Source: Bacteroidales bacterium (GTDB lineage: Bacteria; Bacteroidota; Bacteroidia; Bacteroidales; WCHB1-69). Taken from it: a DNA stretch of 24,723 bases. Position 1 is the stretch's first letter, and each line of letters begins with the position of its first letter. Below the pieces are notes generated by a model. It had not been told where the DNA came from. It was given only the letters and a program-made list of their open reading frames with translations, and searched no databases. This document shows positions 8,443 to 15,088 of the stretch, piece after piece. The translations under genes were made by a program, and so were the position numbers. Location of the stretch: the NCBI GenBank assembly GCA_028683685.1, contig JAQUHH010000003.1, positions 1 through 24,723 on the forward strand. The letters are read 5' to 3'.

Positions 8443-8469
8443 AAAAAGGCAATTTGTATAATTGCCTTT
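8443..8469 (-). terminator. Hairpin terminator/attenuator between rpsO and pnp
   Basis: Minus sense: AAAGGCAAT, 7-nt loop, ATTGCCTTT followed by further T (five T to 8443). The 9-bp stem is perfect. No separate TAnnTTTG box is obvious ahead of pnp, so pnp may be transcribed by read-through from rpsO. Confidence 0.75.
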
Positions 8470-8491
8470 AGGGTATCTGTGAATGATAAGA

Positions 8492-8761
8492 CTATTTTCT
8501 GAGTCCAAGCTCTTTAATAATAGATCTGTATCTTTCGATGTCTTTAGTTTTAACATATTCTAAAAATTTCCTGCGGCGACCTACCATCAAAACCAACGAA
8601 CGACGAGTTACATTGTCTTTTTTGTTTTTCTTCAAATGCTCAGTAAGATGTTTAATTCTGTATGTGAACAGAGCTACTTGGCTTTCAACGGAGCCGGTGT
8701 TGGTTTCTGATTTCCCATATTGTGAGAAAATTTCTTTTTTTACATCAGAGGTTAAGTACAT
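8492..8761 (-). CDS. rpsO: 30S ribosomal protein S15
   Basis: 89 aa, ATG at 8761, the standard length. S15 binds 16S rRNA in the platform of the small subunit. Family blocks are clear: NTGSVESQVALFTYRIKHLT (about 21-40), HLKKNKKDNVTRRSLVLMVG (about 42-61) and the C-terminal RRKFLEYVKTKDIERYRSII. The position ahead of pnp is conserved. In enterobacteria the protein represses its own translation; nothing here shows whether that is so in this organism. TATCTTTG lies 51 nt upstream. Confidence 0.97.
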   Translation of the reverse strand: MYLTSDVKKEIFSQYGKSETNTGSVESQVALFTYRIKHLTEHLKKNKKDNVTRRSLVLMVGRRRKFLEYVKTKDIERYRSIIKELGLRK

Positions 8762-8811
8762 GTTTTTAAATCTTTAGTATCGGTTGTTTTTTTATTTTTA
8801 ATTTCGGACTG

Positions 8812-8819
8812 CAAAGATA
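8812..8819 (-). promoter_or_regulatory. Putative -7 box of rpsO
   Basis: Minus-strand TATCTTTG fits TAnnTTTG. It would give a leader of about 45 nt. The -33 region is T-rich without a clean TTG. Confidence 0.45.
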
Positions 8820-8946
8820 CGTATCTTTTTGTTATAAAAAACGTTTTGTTGAAAAAAATATCTCAAAGTAGTTTACAATTCTAATTTTCAATCTATTAAA
8901 ACATTCAACAAAAACATTTTTCAATTTTTACAAATAAGAATATCCT

Positions 8947-9708
8947 TTATTTTACAGACATTTTTAAGATATTCACCTCTTTTTCGTTGAGGAATCTCCA
9001 GCGACCGCGGGGCAAATCTTTTTTTGTTAAGCCAGCATACAGCGTTCTATCAAGTCTTACAACTTTATAGCCCAGAGATTCAAAAACGCGGCGAACCACT
9101 CTGTTTTGTCCGGTATGAATTTCAATTCCCACTTCCCGTTTTGTGTCCGGATTGATGTAGGCTATGGAATCTGCTTTAATGTAGGCGTCATCCAATTCAA
9201 TTCCGTCGGCAATTTTCATCATATCGGCATGTTTTAGATTTTTGTCTAACTCAATTTGATATACTTTTTTAATGCCCATTTTAGGATGCATTAATTTTCG
9301 AGCCATATCTCCATCGTTGGTAAACAAAAGCAATCCGGTGGTGGTTCTATCCAATCTTCCAACGGGATAAATGCGTTCGCGGCAAGCTCCGGCAATGAGT
9401 TCCATCACATTTTTGCGACCTCTTTCCTCATCCAAACTGGTAATATAATCTTTGGGTTTGTTCAGCAATAAATAAACTGTTTTTTCGCGGCACAAAACTC
9501 GATCTCCGTAACGTACTTCATCGGTTGGCATCACCTTCATTCCCAATTCTGTCACATAAACCCCGTTTACCATAATAGCACCGCCTTCAATCAGCGTATC
9601 TGCTTCACGACGTGAACAGATGCCCGCATTGGCAATGTATTTATTCAATCGAATGGGTCCTACTTTTTCTTCATAACTAAGGCTTAGCACTTTGGGCTTT
9701 TCAACCAA
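8947..9708 (-). CDS. rluB: 23S rRNA pseudouridine synthase, RsuA/RluB family (catalytic part of an interrupted gene)
   Basis: 253 aa from a TTG at 9708, a start I do not trust: the same frame continues open to an in-frame TAA at 10059-10057 and, past it, to ATG 10521, so the natural gene is 8947-10521. Enzymes of this family isomerise a uridine in 23S rRNA. An S4 RNA-binding domain (about 20-67, IRLNKYIANAGICSRREAD) precedes the synthase domain, whose GRLDRTTTGLLLF contains the catalytic aspartate (D120). TGQNRVVRRVFESLGYKV is the late conserved motif. All catalytic parts look intact. There is no ATG between the TAA and residue 46 of this reading, so translation after the stop would need TTG initiation, read-through or a repaired stop. 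Confidence 0.85.
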   Translation of the reverse strand: MVEKPKVLSLSYEEKVGPIRLNKYIANAGICSRREADTLIEGGAIMVNGVYVTELGMKVMPTDEVRYGDRVLCREKTVYLLLNKPKDYITSLDEERGRKNVMELIAGACRERIYPVGRLDRTTTGLLLFTNDGDMARKLMHPKMGIKKVYQIELDKNLKHADMMKIADGIELDDAYIKADSIAYINPDTKREVGIEIHTGQNRVVRRVFESLGYKVVRLDRTLYAGLTKKDLPRGRWRFLNEKEVNILKMSVK

Positions 9709-10056
9709 GCGTCCCGTACGTTTGCGATTTTCGACAATTTCGGAAAGAATTTCAGATTCAGCATTAATGTCTCTGCGTTTTTTGCGAACCGGTCTTTCGT
9801 CATCTCTATATCTAGTATCACGATTGCCTTTGTTGTATTCCGAATCGCCTTTTTTGACGACTTTATATATTTTGCGTTCGCCATTTTCTTCTTGATCGAA
9901 AGATTTTTCATCTCTATCAAAACGACGAACGGGCCCTCTTTTTGAAGAAGCGTCTTCCGACTTATCAAAACGACGTTTTGGACGATCGCTATTGCTTTCG
10001 TCAGAAAAAGATATTCTTGATTTGTAGGATTTCTTGTCAGAAGAATTTTCTTTTCT

Positions 10057-10521
10057 TTAATACGAACGATTTTCAGAAGAATCATCACGAGAACCGTAGG
10101 TTTTTTTGCCATAGGTTTTTTTTTCAGAAGAATCGTCTTTTCTACCGTATGAGCGGTTTCCGGAAGATTCATCGCGTGAGCCGTAGGTTTTTTTACCGTA
10201 CGATCTGTTTTCTGAAGAATCATCTCTTTTGTCATACGAGCGTCTTCCTGAAGAATCTTCACGAGGAGTGTATGATTTTTTATCGTAGGATCTTTTTTCT
10301 GAAGAAGAGTCAGATTTTCTTTTTTCTACACGAAAATTAGATTTCCCCTCGGATGAATCCTCGGGTTTACTAAAACGTCTTTTCGAAGAATAAGAATCCT
10401 CTCTTCTATCTGAATTTCTATGTGTCGAGTCGCCTTTTTCGGAAACTCTACCCTTACTGAATCCTCCCGACTTAGTTTTGGGTTTTTCGAAGTCCTTGGA
10501 CTTCTTTATTCGTTCTCTCAT
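10057..10521 (-). CDS. Disordered N-terminal extension of the pseudouridine synthase, ended by an in-frame TAA
   Basis: 154 codons from ATG 10521. The product is almost entirely R, K, S, D, E, G and Y and has no globular domain. Charged, low-complexity extensions ahead of the S4 domain are common in Bacteroidota pseudouridine synthases, and this frame is exactly continuous with 8947-9708 (271 codons between the two starts). Residues 73-154 form alternating 17- and 12-residue units, period 29. The TAA falls at the position where the repeat has Gly or Asp, and the repeat continues in frame right after it (RKENSSDKKSYKS). It is therefore best read as the 5' half of a broken gene. yraN ends 48 bp upstream on the same strand, suggesting an operon. 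Confidence 0.7.
   Translation of the reverse strand: MRERIKKSKDFEKPKTKSGGFSKGRVSEKGDSTHRNSDRREDSYSSKRRFSKPEDSSEGKSNFRVEKRKSDSSSEKRSYDKKSYTPREDSSGRRSYDKRDDSSENRSYGKKTYGSRDESSGNRSYGRKDDSSEKKTYGKKTYGSRDDSSENRSY
10060..10305 (-). repeat. 87-bp coding tandem repeat (29-residue period), about 2.8 copies
   Basis: In protein terms a 17-mer of type SSENRSYGKKTYGSRDE alternates with a 12-mer of type SSGNRSYGRKDD: residues 73-101, 102-130 and 131-154 of the extension. Copies differ at several positions. The pattern continues downstream of the stop to about 10024. Confidence 0.7.
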
Positions 10522-10569
10522 AAAATTGGAAGCAATAAAATTAAACTAGCCTGCAAAAATACTAAAAAA

Positions 10570-10932
10570 TCACATACCCGGTGCAAAAGCATCCTCAATA
10601 TGATTAATTTGTTTTGTTTCAGAGTTATATAGTACCGAAATGATATCGAATCGGAACTCTGAATCCAGTTTTTTCCGTTCTGCATAATTATTGGCAGCAC
10701 GGATTAAAAACCGCTGTTTGGTTTTAGTGACAAACTCTTCCGGTTCTCCAAAATAGGACGAACGGCGTGTTTTCACTTCTACAATTATCACCAGACCGTT
10801 TTTATGAGCAATTATATCAATTTCATCACTCCCAAAACGCCAGTTTTTTTCGATAATTTCGTACGAATTATCTTCTAAGTATTGTTCGGCTAATTTCTCC
10901 CCAAACTTTCCAAAATCATTGTGTTCAGCCAT
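10570..10932 (-). CDS. yraN: YraN / UPF0102 family nuclease-like protein
   Basis: 120 aa from ATG 10932. A GTG at 10956 in the same frame is possible, but MAEHNDFGKFGEKLAEQYL is the usual beginning of the family. The fold is that of restriction-enzyme-like/RecB-type nucleases: NWRFGSDEIDII (about 30-41, with D39), then VEVKTRR (E52, K54) form the metal-binding D-ExK motif, and FRFDIISV and the terminal IEDAF are also family blocks. The cellular role is not firmly established. It is followed 48 bp later by the pseudouridine synthase gene. A large inverted repeat (10962-11079) lies 30 bp upstream, where the leader or promoter would be expected, and the sequence right before the ATG contains a purine-rich AAGGATGGG. 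Confidence 0.92.
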   Translation of the reverse strand: MAEHNDFGKFGEKLAEQYLEDNSYEIIEKNWRFGSDEIDIIAHKNGLVIIVEVKTRRSSYFGEPEEFVTKTKQRFLIRAANNYAERKKLDSEFRFDIISVLYNSETKQINHIEDAFAPGM

Positions 10933-10961
10933 ATTATCCCATCCTTTCTTTTTCACTTTTC

Positions 10962-11079
10962 GGAGCTTCTAAAAATAGCTTTTTTGTCGTTGAATTCAAA
11001 TTTCAAAATCCTCATTTACTGCAGTAAACTGCGGTTTTAAAATTCTTTTCGTCTAAAAAAAACTGATTTTTAGGACTCC
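10962..11079. repeat. 118-bp imperfect inverted repeat centred on a 14-bp palindrome
   Basis: Left arm 10962-11014, centre TTTACTGCAGTAAA (11015-11028, perfect), right arm 11029-11079. The left arm begins GGAGCTTCTAAAAATAG and the reverse complement of the right arm begins GGAGTCCTAAAAATCAG; the middle parts (GAATTTCAAAA against GAATTTTAAAA) also match. Roughly two thirds of arm positions agree with small gaps, so one long hairpin is possible. It sits 30 bp before yraN and could be a leader structure, a bidirectional terminator or a small non-autonomous mobile element. I see no target-site duplication. Confidence 0.65.
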
Positions 11080-11356
11080 TCTTATCTCTCTACATCTTTT
11101 TAAACAATGAAAAAATATTTTTGTTCAAAGGAGAAAAGGTTAAAAAAAAAGGGTTCTGTTTAAAATAAAAAATAGGACGTTTTTAAAAATGGATTGCTTT
11201 TTATACTACGATAAAATGCAAAACGATTCAATTAGTTTTGAACAAAGGCTGAATTCATTTTTCTTGAAGCATCTTTATCTCCTTCAAAACCTCAACTCCA
11301 TGCCCTTTATGCAAACCTTAACATTCTATTAAAAATCAAGTTTGCACATTAAATTG
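11080..11356. other. Intergenic stretch between the inverted repeat and the GNAT-nitrilase promoter
   Basis: It holds a TAnnTTTG match at 11116-11123 (TATTTTTG, plus strand) and a 47-codon open frame from ATG 11189 to TAA 11330-11332 with no recognisable motif. Neither is supported beyond its presence. No RNA gene is visible. Confidence 0.3.
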
Positions 11357-11364
11357 TACATTTG
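11357..11364 (+). promoter_or_regulatory. Putative -7 box of the GNAT-nitrilase gene
   Basis: TACATTTG fits TAnnTTTG and lies 16 nt before the ATG at 11381, leaving a very short leader. It argues against any start upstream of 11381, such as the TTG at 11342. No TTG at the proper distance upstream is clear. Confidence 0.4.
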
Positions 11365-11380
11365 TGTAAAAATATATGGA

Positions 11381-12901
11381 ATGGAAATAATTGATAATAT
11401 TGAAATCTTTTTCTTACAAAACGAAGATTATAACGACATTAAAAATGCGATGCTTGAAGTTTATCCAAATATGGTGGAAGCATCTTGGAATGAAAAAGAG
11501 ATTCGAACTTTAATTAAAAAATTCCCTGAGGGACAAGTCGGCATTAGGATTGACGGCGAATTAGCAGGTTGCGCCCTTTCGATTATTGTGGATCATACGA
11601 AATTTGAAGCCAAGCACACCTATAAGCAAATTACGGGAGACTCTACCTTCAACACGCATAATCCCAAAGGGAATGTGCTGTATGGAATAGACGTATTAAT
11701 CCGTCCAAAATTCAGAGGAATGCGATTGGGCAGAAGACTTTATGATTATCGGAAGGAGTTGTGTGAACGCATGAATCTAAAAAGCATCGTTTTTGGTGGA
11801 CGCATTCCCAATTACCATAAATATTCCAAGGAGATGTCGCCCAAAGAATATATCGAACAAGTTCGGAAAAAAGAGATTCACGACCCTGTTTTAGATTTCC
11901 AAATGTCGAATGATTTCCATCCAAAACAAATCCTCAAAGGTTATTTAGAAGGCGATAAGGACTCGAATGAATATGCCGTATTATTGGAATGGAACAATAT
12001 TTATTTTGAAAAGCCCACAGAGTCTGCATCGGTGAATAAAAAAATCATCAGACTGGGACTTATTCAATGGCAAATGCGACCGTATAAAGATCTTGACGAA
12101 GTGATGCAACAAGCCGAATTCTTCATTGACGCAGTTTCGGGTTATCGGTCTGATTTTGCTCTTTTCCCTGAATTTTTCAATGCACCTTTGATGTCCAAAT
12201 ACAATCATCTGGCAGAACCCGATGCGATACGAAAACTGGCAGAATACACTTCTGAAATTGTAAATCGATTTCGCGAATTATCCATCTCCTACAATATAAA
12301 TATCATCACAGGGAGCATGCCCGAAATTGTAAATAATGAACTTTATAATGTTGGATATTTATGCAAACGAGACGGAGGAGTAGAACGATTTGAGAAAATA
12401 CATGTCACCCCCGACGAAGAGAGGATTTGGGGTTTGCAAGGCGGTGATACCATAAAAACTTTTGAAACAGATTGTGGCAATATTGGTATTTTGATTTGTT
12501 ATGATGTGGAGTTTCCCGAGGTAAGCAGACTTTTGGCAGATCGGGGCATGGATATATTATTTGTACCTTTTTTGACCGATACTCAAAATGGTTTTTCACG
12601 TGTCAAAAACTGTGCTCAAGCAAGAGCCATCGAAAACGAATGCTATGTAGCCATAGCGGGCAGTGTTGGGAATTTGCCAAAAGTTCACAACATGGACATC
12701 CAATATGCTCAATCCATGGTGTTTACGCCCTGCGATTTTTCTTTTCCCACCAATGGAATAAAAGCAGAAGCGACTCCCAATACGGAGATGATTTTAATTG
12801 CCGACGTAGACATTGATTTATTAAGGGAATTGAATCAATTTGGAAGTGTTCGAAATTTAAGAGATCGAAGAAAAGATTTATACACATTGAAGCAAAAATA
12901 A
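11381..12901 (+). CDS. Fusion protein: GNAT N-acetyltransferase + carbon-nitrogen hydrolase (nitrilase superfamily)
   Basis: 506 aa from ATG 11381. The N-terminal half (about 5-205) is a GNAT domain: DVLIRPKFRGMRLGRRLYDY contains the acetyl-CoA-binding RGMRLG (112-117). The C-terminal half (about 222-500) is a nitrilase-fold amidohydrolase with the full Glu-Lys-Cys set: E264 in LFPEFF, K339 in RFEKIHVTPDEER and C373 in LICYDVEFPE. CN-hydrolases cleave or transfer C-N bonds through a cysteine thioester. The fused architecture is known among bacteria, but the substrate of the pair is not known to me. It is cytoplasmic by sequence, with no signal peptide. It stands alone: its own -7 box upstream and a terminator 76 nt downstream. 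Confidence 0.9.
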   Translation: MEIIDNIEIFFLQNEDYNDIKNAMLEVYPNMVEASWNEKEIRTLIKKFPEGQVGIRIDGELAGCALSIIVDHTKFEAKHTYKQITGDSTFNTHNPKGNVLYGIDVLIRPKFRGMRLGRRLYDYRKELCERMNLKSIVFGGRIPNYHKYSKEMSPKEYIEQVRKKEIHDPVLDFQMSNDFHPKQILKGYLEGDKDSNEYAVLLEWNNIYFEKPTESASVNKKIIRLGLIQWQMRPYKDLDEVMQQAEFFIDAVSGYRSDFALFPEFFNAPLMSKYNHLAEPDAIRKLAEYTSEIVNRFRELSISYNINIITGSMPEIVNNELYNVGYLCKRDGGVERFEKIHVTPDEERIWGLQGGDTIKTFETDCGNIGILICYDVEFPEVSRLLADRGMDILFVPFLTDTQNGFSRVKNCAQARAIENECYVAIAGSVGNLPKVHNMDIQYAQSMVFTPCDFSFPTNGIKAEATPNTEMILIADVDIDLLRELNQFGSVRNLRDRRKDLYTLKQK

Positions 12902-12977
12902 AGCAATAAAAACTCGCATAAGCCTATGGATAACTAATCAAAAAGCACTCAGAAACCACAACAAACTGAATATTAAT

Positions 12978-13005
12978 AAATAATAACTTCGCTATTATTT
13001 TTTTT
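12978..13005 (+). terminator. Intrinsic terminator after the GNAT-nitrilase gene
   Basis: AAATAATA, loop ACTTCGC, TATTATTT, then a T run to 13005. The stem is perfect but all A/T, so strength is uncertain. It lies directly upstream of the next promoter box. Confidence 0.6.
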
Positions 13006-13009
13006 CGGT

Positions 13010-13017
13010 TACTTTTG
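13010..13017 (+). promoter_or_regulatory. Putative -7 box of the flippase-dut-TPR gene set
   Basis: TACTTTTG fits TAnnTTTG. It predicts transcription from about 13024, 13 nt before the TTG start codon at 13037. The -33 position falls in the preceding hairpin, and no TTG is obvious there. Confidence 0.45.
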
Positions 13018-13036
13018 TAAATTAAAAGCAAGTAAA

Positions 13037-14536
13037 TTGAATTCGTTAAAACAACTGGCAGGACAAACAGTAATTTACGGTGTATCGAGCATTCTCGGGC
13101 GATTGCTAAATTATTTATTGGTTCCTTTGCATGTTTATATTTTTACTGATCCAGGCGAATACGGCGTTGTTGGAGAATTATACGCATGGGTAAGCTTGCT
13201 CATTGTCCTGCTCATGTATGGCTTGGAAACTGCTTTTTTTAGATACAACGAACTAAACGAAAACAAAAACACTGTTTTCGGCACCGCCTTTATCTCTATT
13301 TTAGTCACTTCTGCCCTATTTATTACGGCAGCTTTTATATTTCTGGAACCGATTGCCGAAGTCATGAAATATGAATCGAATCCAGAATACATTAAATGGT
13401 TTTCCATCATCATTGTAATGGATGTTTTGAGCACCATTCCGTTTGCCCGACTTCGATCGCAAAACCGAGCCAAACGATTTGCTCTTATCAAAATTGCGGG
13501 CATCATCAGCAATGTTTTACTCAATCTTTTCTTTTTACTATTTTGTCCATGGCTCTTGCAATATCCCGAATATTCGTACCTCATCACGTGGTTTTACGAT
13601 CCTTCCATTGGAATTGGATACATCTTTTTGGCCAATCTTTTTTCCAGTTTAATTACCTTTTTGCTTTTAATTCCAGTAATTCACTTTCGCGATATCCAGT
13701 TCCGTTTTTCACTTTGGAAAGAGATGGTTTCTTATGCATTTCCGCTGCTTATTTTTGGTTTAGCGGGAATCATCAATGAAACCATGGATCGGATTTTGAT
13801 AAAAAACCTCTCCGAGCCTGCTACTGCCATGGCTCAAGTAGGAATTTACAGTGCCTGTTACAAAATCTCGATTATGATGACCATTTTCATTCAGGCTTTT
13901 AAATACGCGGCCGAGCCTTTCTTTTTTTCCAAAGCCAAAGATGCCGATGCCAAAGACACCTATTCTCAGGTAATGACCTATTTTGTAGCCACTTGTTCGC
14001 TCATTTTCTTGGCCATTATGCTCTACATGGATATTGTCAAACATTTTGTCAGTGCAGCCTATCAAGAAGGTTTGGGAGTGGTTCCAATTCTGCTGTTGGC
14101 AAATTTATTTTTAGGTATTTTCTTCAATCTATCCGTTTGGTATAAAATTACGGGACAAACTCGTTTTGGGGCTTACATTTCCATATTTGGCGCTACTACA
14201 ACACTCATTCTCAACTACATGCTCATCCCCAAAATGGGATATATGGGAGCGGCATGGACAACCCTAATTTGCTACGCAGCCATGATGGTTTTATCCTATT
14301 TATTAAGTCAGAAATACTATTTTATAAAATACAATTTCAAAAAGGTATTTGGCTATCTTTTCTTAGCCTTAGGGATTTATTATGGAAGCACTTTTATTCC
14401 TGAAATTGAAAAAACAACTAATTTAGCCATTAACACCGTATTATTACTGATTTATATTTCTATTCTTTTTCTGATAGAACGGAAATCGATTGGAAAAATA
14501 ATTCAAGACAAACAAGAAATAAACACCGAAAACTAG
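13037..14536 (+). CDS. Oligosaccharide flippase family protein (MOP/Wzx-like membrane protein)
   Basis: 499 aa. The start codon is TTG at 13037; no ATG precedes it, and the promoter-like box ends only 20 nt upstream. The opening LKQLAGQTVIYGVSSILGRL followed by LNYLLVPLHVY is the typical N-terminus of Bacteroidota polysaccharide-biosynthesis exporters. I count about 14 hydrophobic segments along the length, with a charged break near 135-150 (RLRSQNRAKRFALIK) and a cytoplasmic C-terminus. The family flips lipid-linked saccharides or related lipids across the inner membrane; the substrate cannot be read. dut starts 4 nt after its stop, so they are co-transcribed. Confidence 0.88.
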   Translation: MNSLKQLAGQTVIYGVSSILGRLLNYLLVPLHVYIFTDPGEYGVVGELYAWVSLLIVLLMYGLETAFFRYNELNENKNTVFGTAFISILVTSALFITAAFIFLEPIAEVMKYESNPEYIKWFSIIIVMDVLSTIPFARLRSQNRAKRFALIKIAGIISNVLLNLFFLLFCPWLLQYPEYSYLITWFYDPSIGIGYIFLANLFSSLITFLLLIPVIHFRDIQFRFSLWKEMVSYAFPLLIFGLAGIINETMDRILIKNLSEPATAMAQVGIYSACYKISIMMTIFIQAFKYAAEPFFFSKAKDADAKDTYSQVMTYFVATCSLIFLAIMLYMDIVKHFVSAAYQEGLGVVPILLLANLFLGIFFNLSVWYKITGQTRFGAYISIFGATTTLILNYMLIPKMGYMGAAWTTLICYAAMMVLSYLLSQKYYFIKYNFKKVFGYLFLALGIYYGSTFIPEIEKTTNLAINTVLLLIYISILFLIERKSIGKIIQDKQEINTEN

Positions 14537-14540
14537 CATT

Positions 14541-14981
14541 ATGGAAAAGATAAACGTAGCCATTGTCAATAAATCTAAGCATGCTTTACCCCATTACGAA
14601 ACAGCTTTTTCGGCGGGCATGGATTTGCGTGCTGAACTTAGCGAACCCATTGAGATAAAACCACTTGAAAGGGTTTTGGTGCCCACCGGACTATTTATCG
14701 AACTGCCCGCAGGACACGAAGCCCAAATCCGCCCTCGAAGCGGATTGGCGGCAAAGTTTGGCATTACCGTTCTTAATTCACCAGGCACGATTGATGCCGA
14801 TTACAGAGGCGAAATAAAAGTGATTTTGGTAAATTTGTCGAATCAAAATTTTGTCATCAACGATGGCGAGAGGATTGCCCAAATGGTAGTTGCCAAACAC
14901 GAAAGTGTGAATTGGGTGGTGGTCGACAAACTCGACGAAACAGATAGAGGAATCGGAGGATTTGGGCACACTGGACGCTAA
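14541..14981 (+). CDS. dut: Deoxyuridine 5'-triphosphate nucleotidohydrolase (dUTPase)
   Basis: 146 aa, ATG 14541. It hydrolyses dUTP to dUMP and pyrophosphate as a homotrimer, keeping uracil out of DNA and supplying dUMP for dTTP synthesis. All five trimeric-dUTPase motifs are present: AGMDLRA (25-31), RPRSGLA (64-70), the GTIDADYRGE loop (82-91) with the catalytic Asp, GERIAQMVV (109-117) and the C-terminal RGIGGFGHTG (136-145) that closes over the substrate. It lies 4 nt behind the flippase and 107 nt ahead of the TPR lipoprotein. That association is common in Bacteroidota although the functions seem unrelated. Confidence 0.97.
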   Translation: MEKINVAIVNKSKHALPHYETAFSAGMDLRAELSEPIEIKPLERVLVPTGLFIELPAGHEAQIRPRSGLAAKFGITVLNSPGTIDADYRGEIKVILVNLSNQNFVINDGERIAQMVVAKHESVNWVVVDKLDETDRGIGGFGHTGR

Positions 14982-15088
14982 AAATTAATTATTGCATTAT
15001 GAAACGAGCCTATAAATCTATGACACTCAAATAAATGATTATAGCGAGTTCCATACGACCCAATGTGAAAAAATAAAAAAACAATCGC

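Noticed and set aside
10057..10059. Stop-codon recoding (selenocysteine or a Trp-reading stop) at the pseudouridine synthase interruption
   Set aside because: The codon is TAA, not TGA, and no structured insertion element is evident next to it.
9684..10262. A 192-codon open frame on the minus strand overlapping the pseudouridine synthase extension
   Set aside because: It is a different frame of the repetitive coding region. The frame 10521 to 8947 joins a recognisable S4/synthase protein and explains the sequence better.
11189..11332. 47-codon open frame upstream of the GNAT-nitrilase
   Set aside because: No motif, signal peptide or convincing start signal; open frames of this length are expected by chance.
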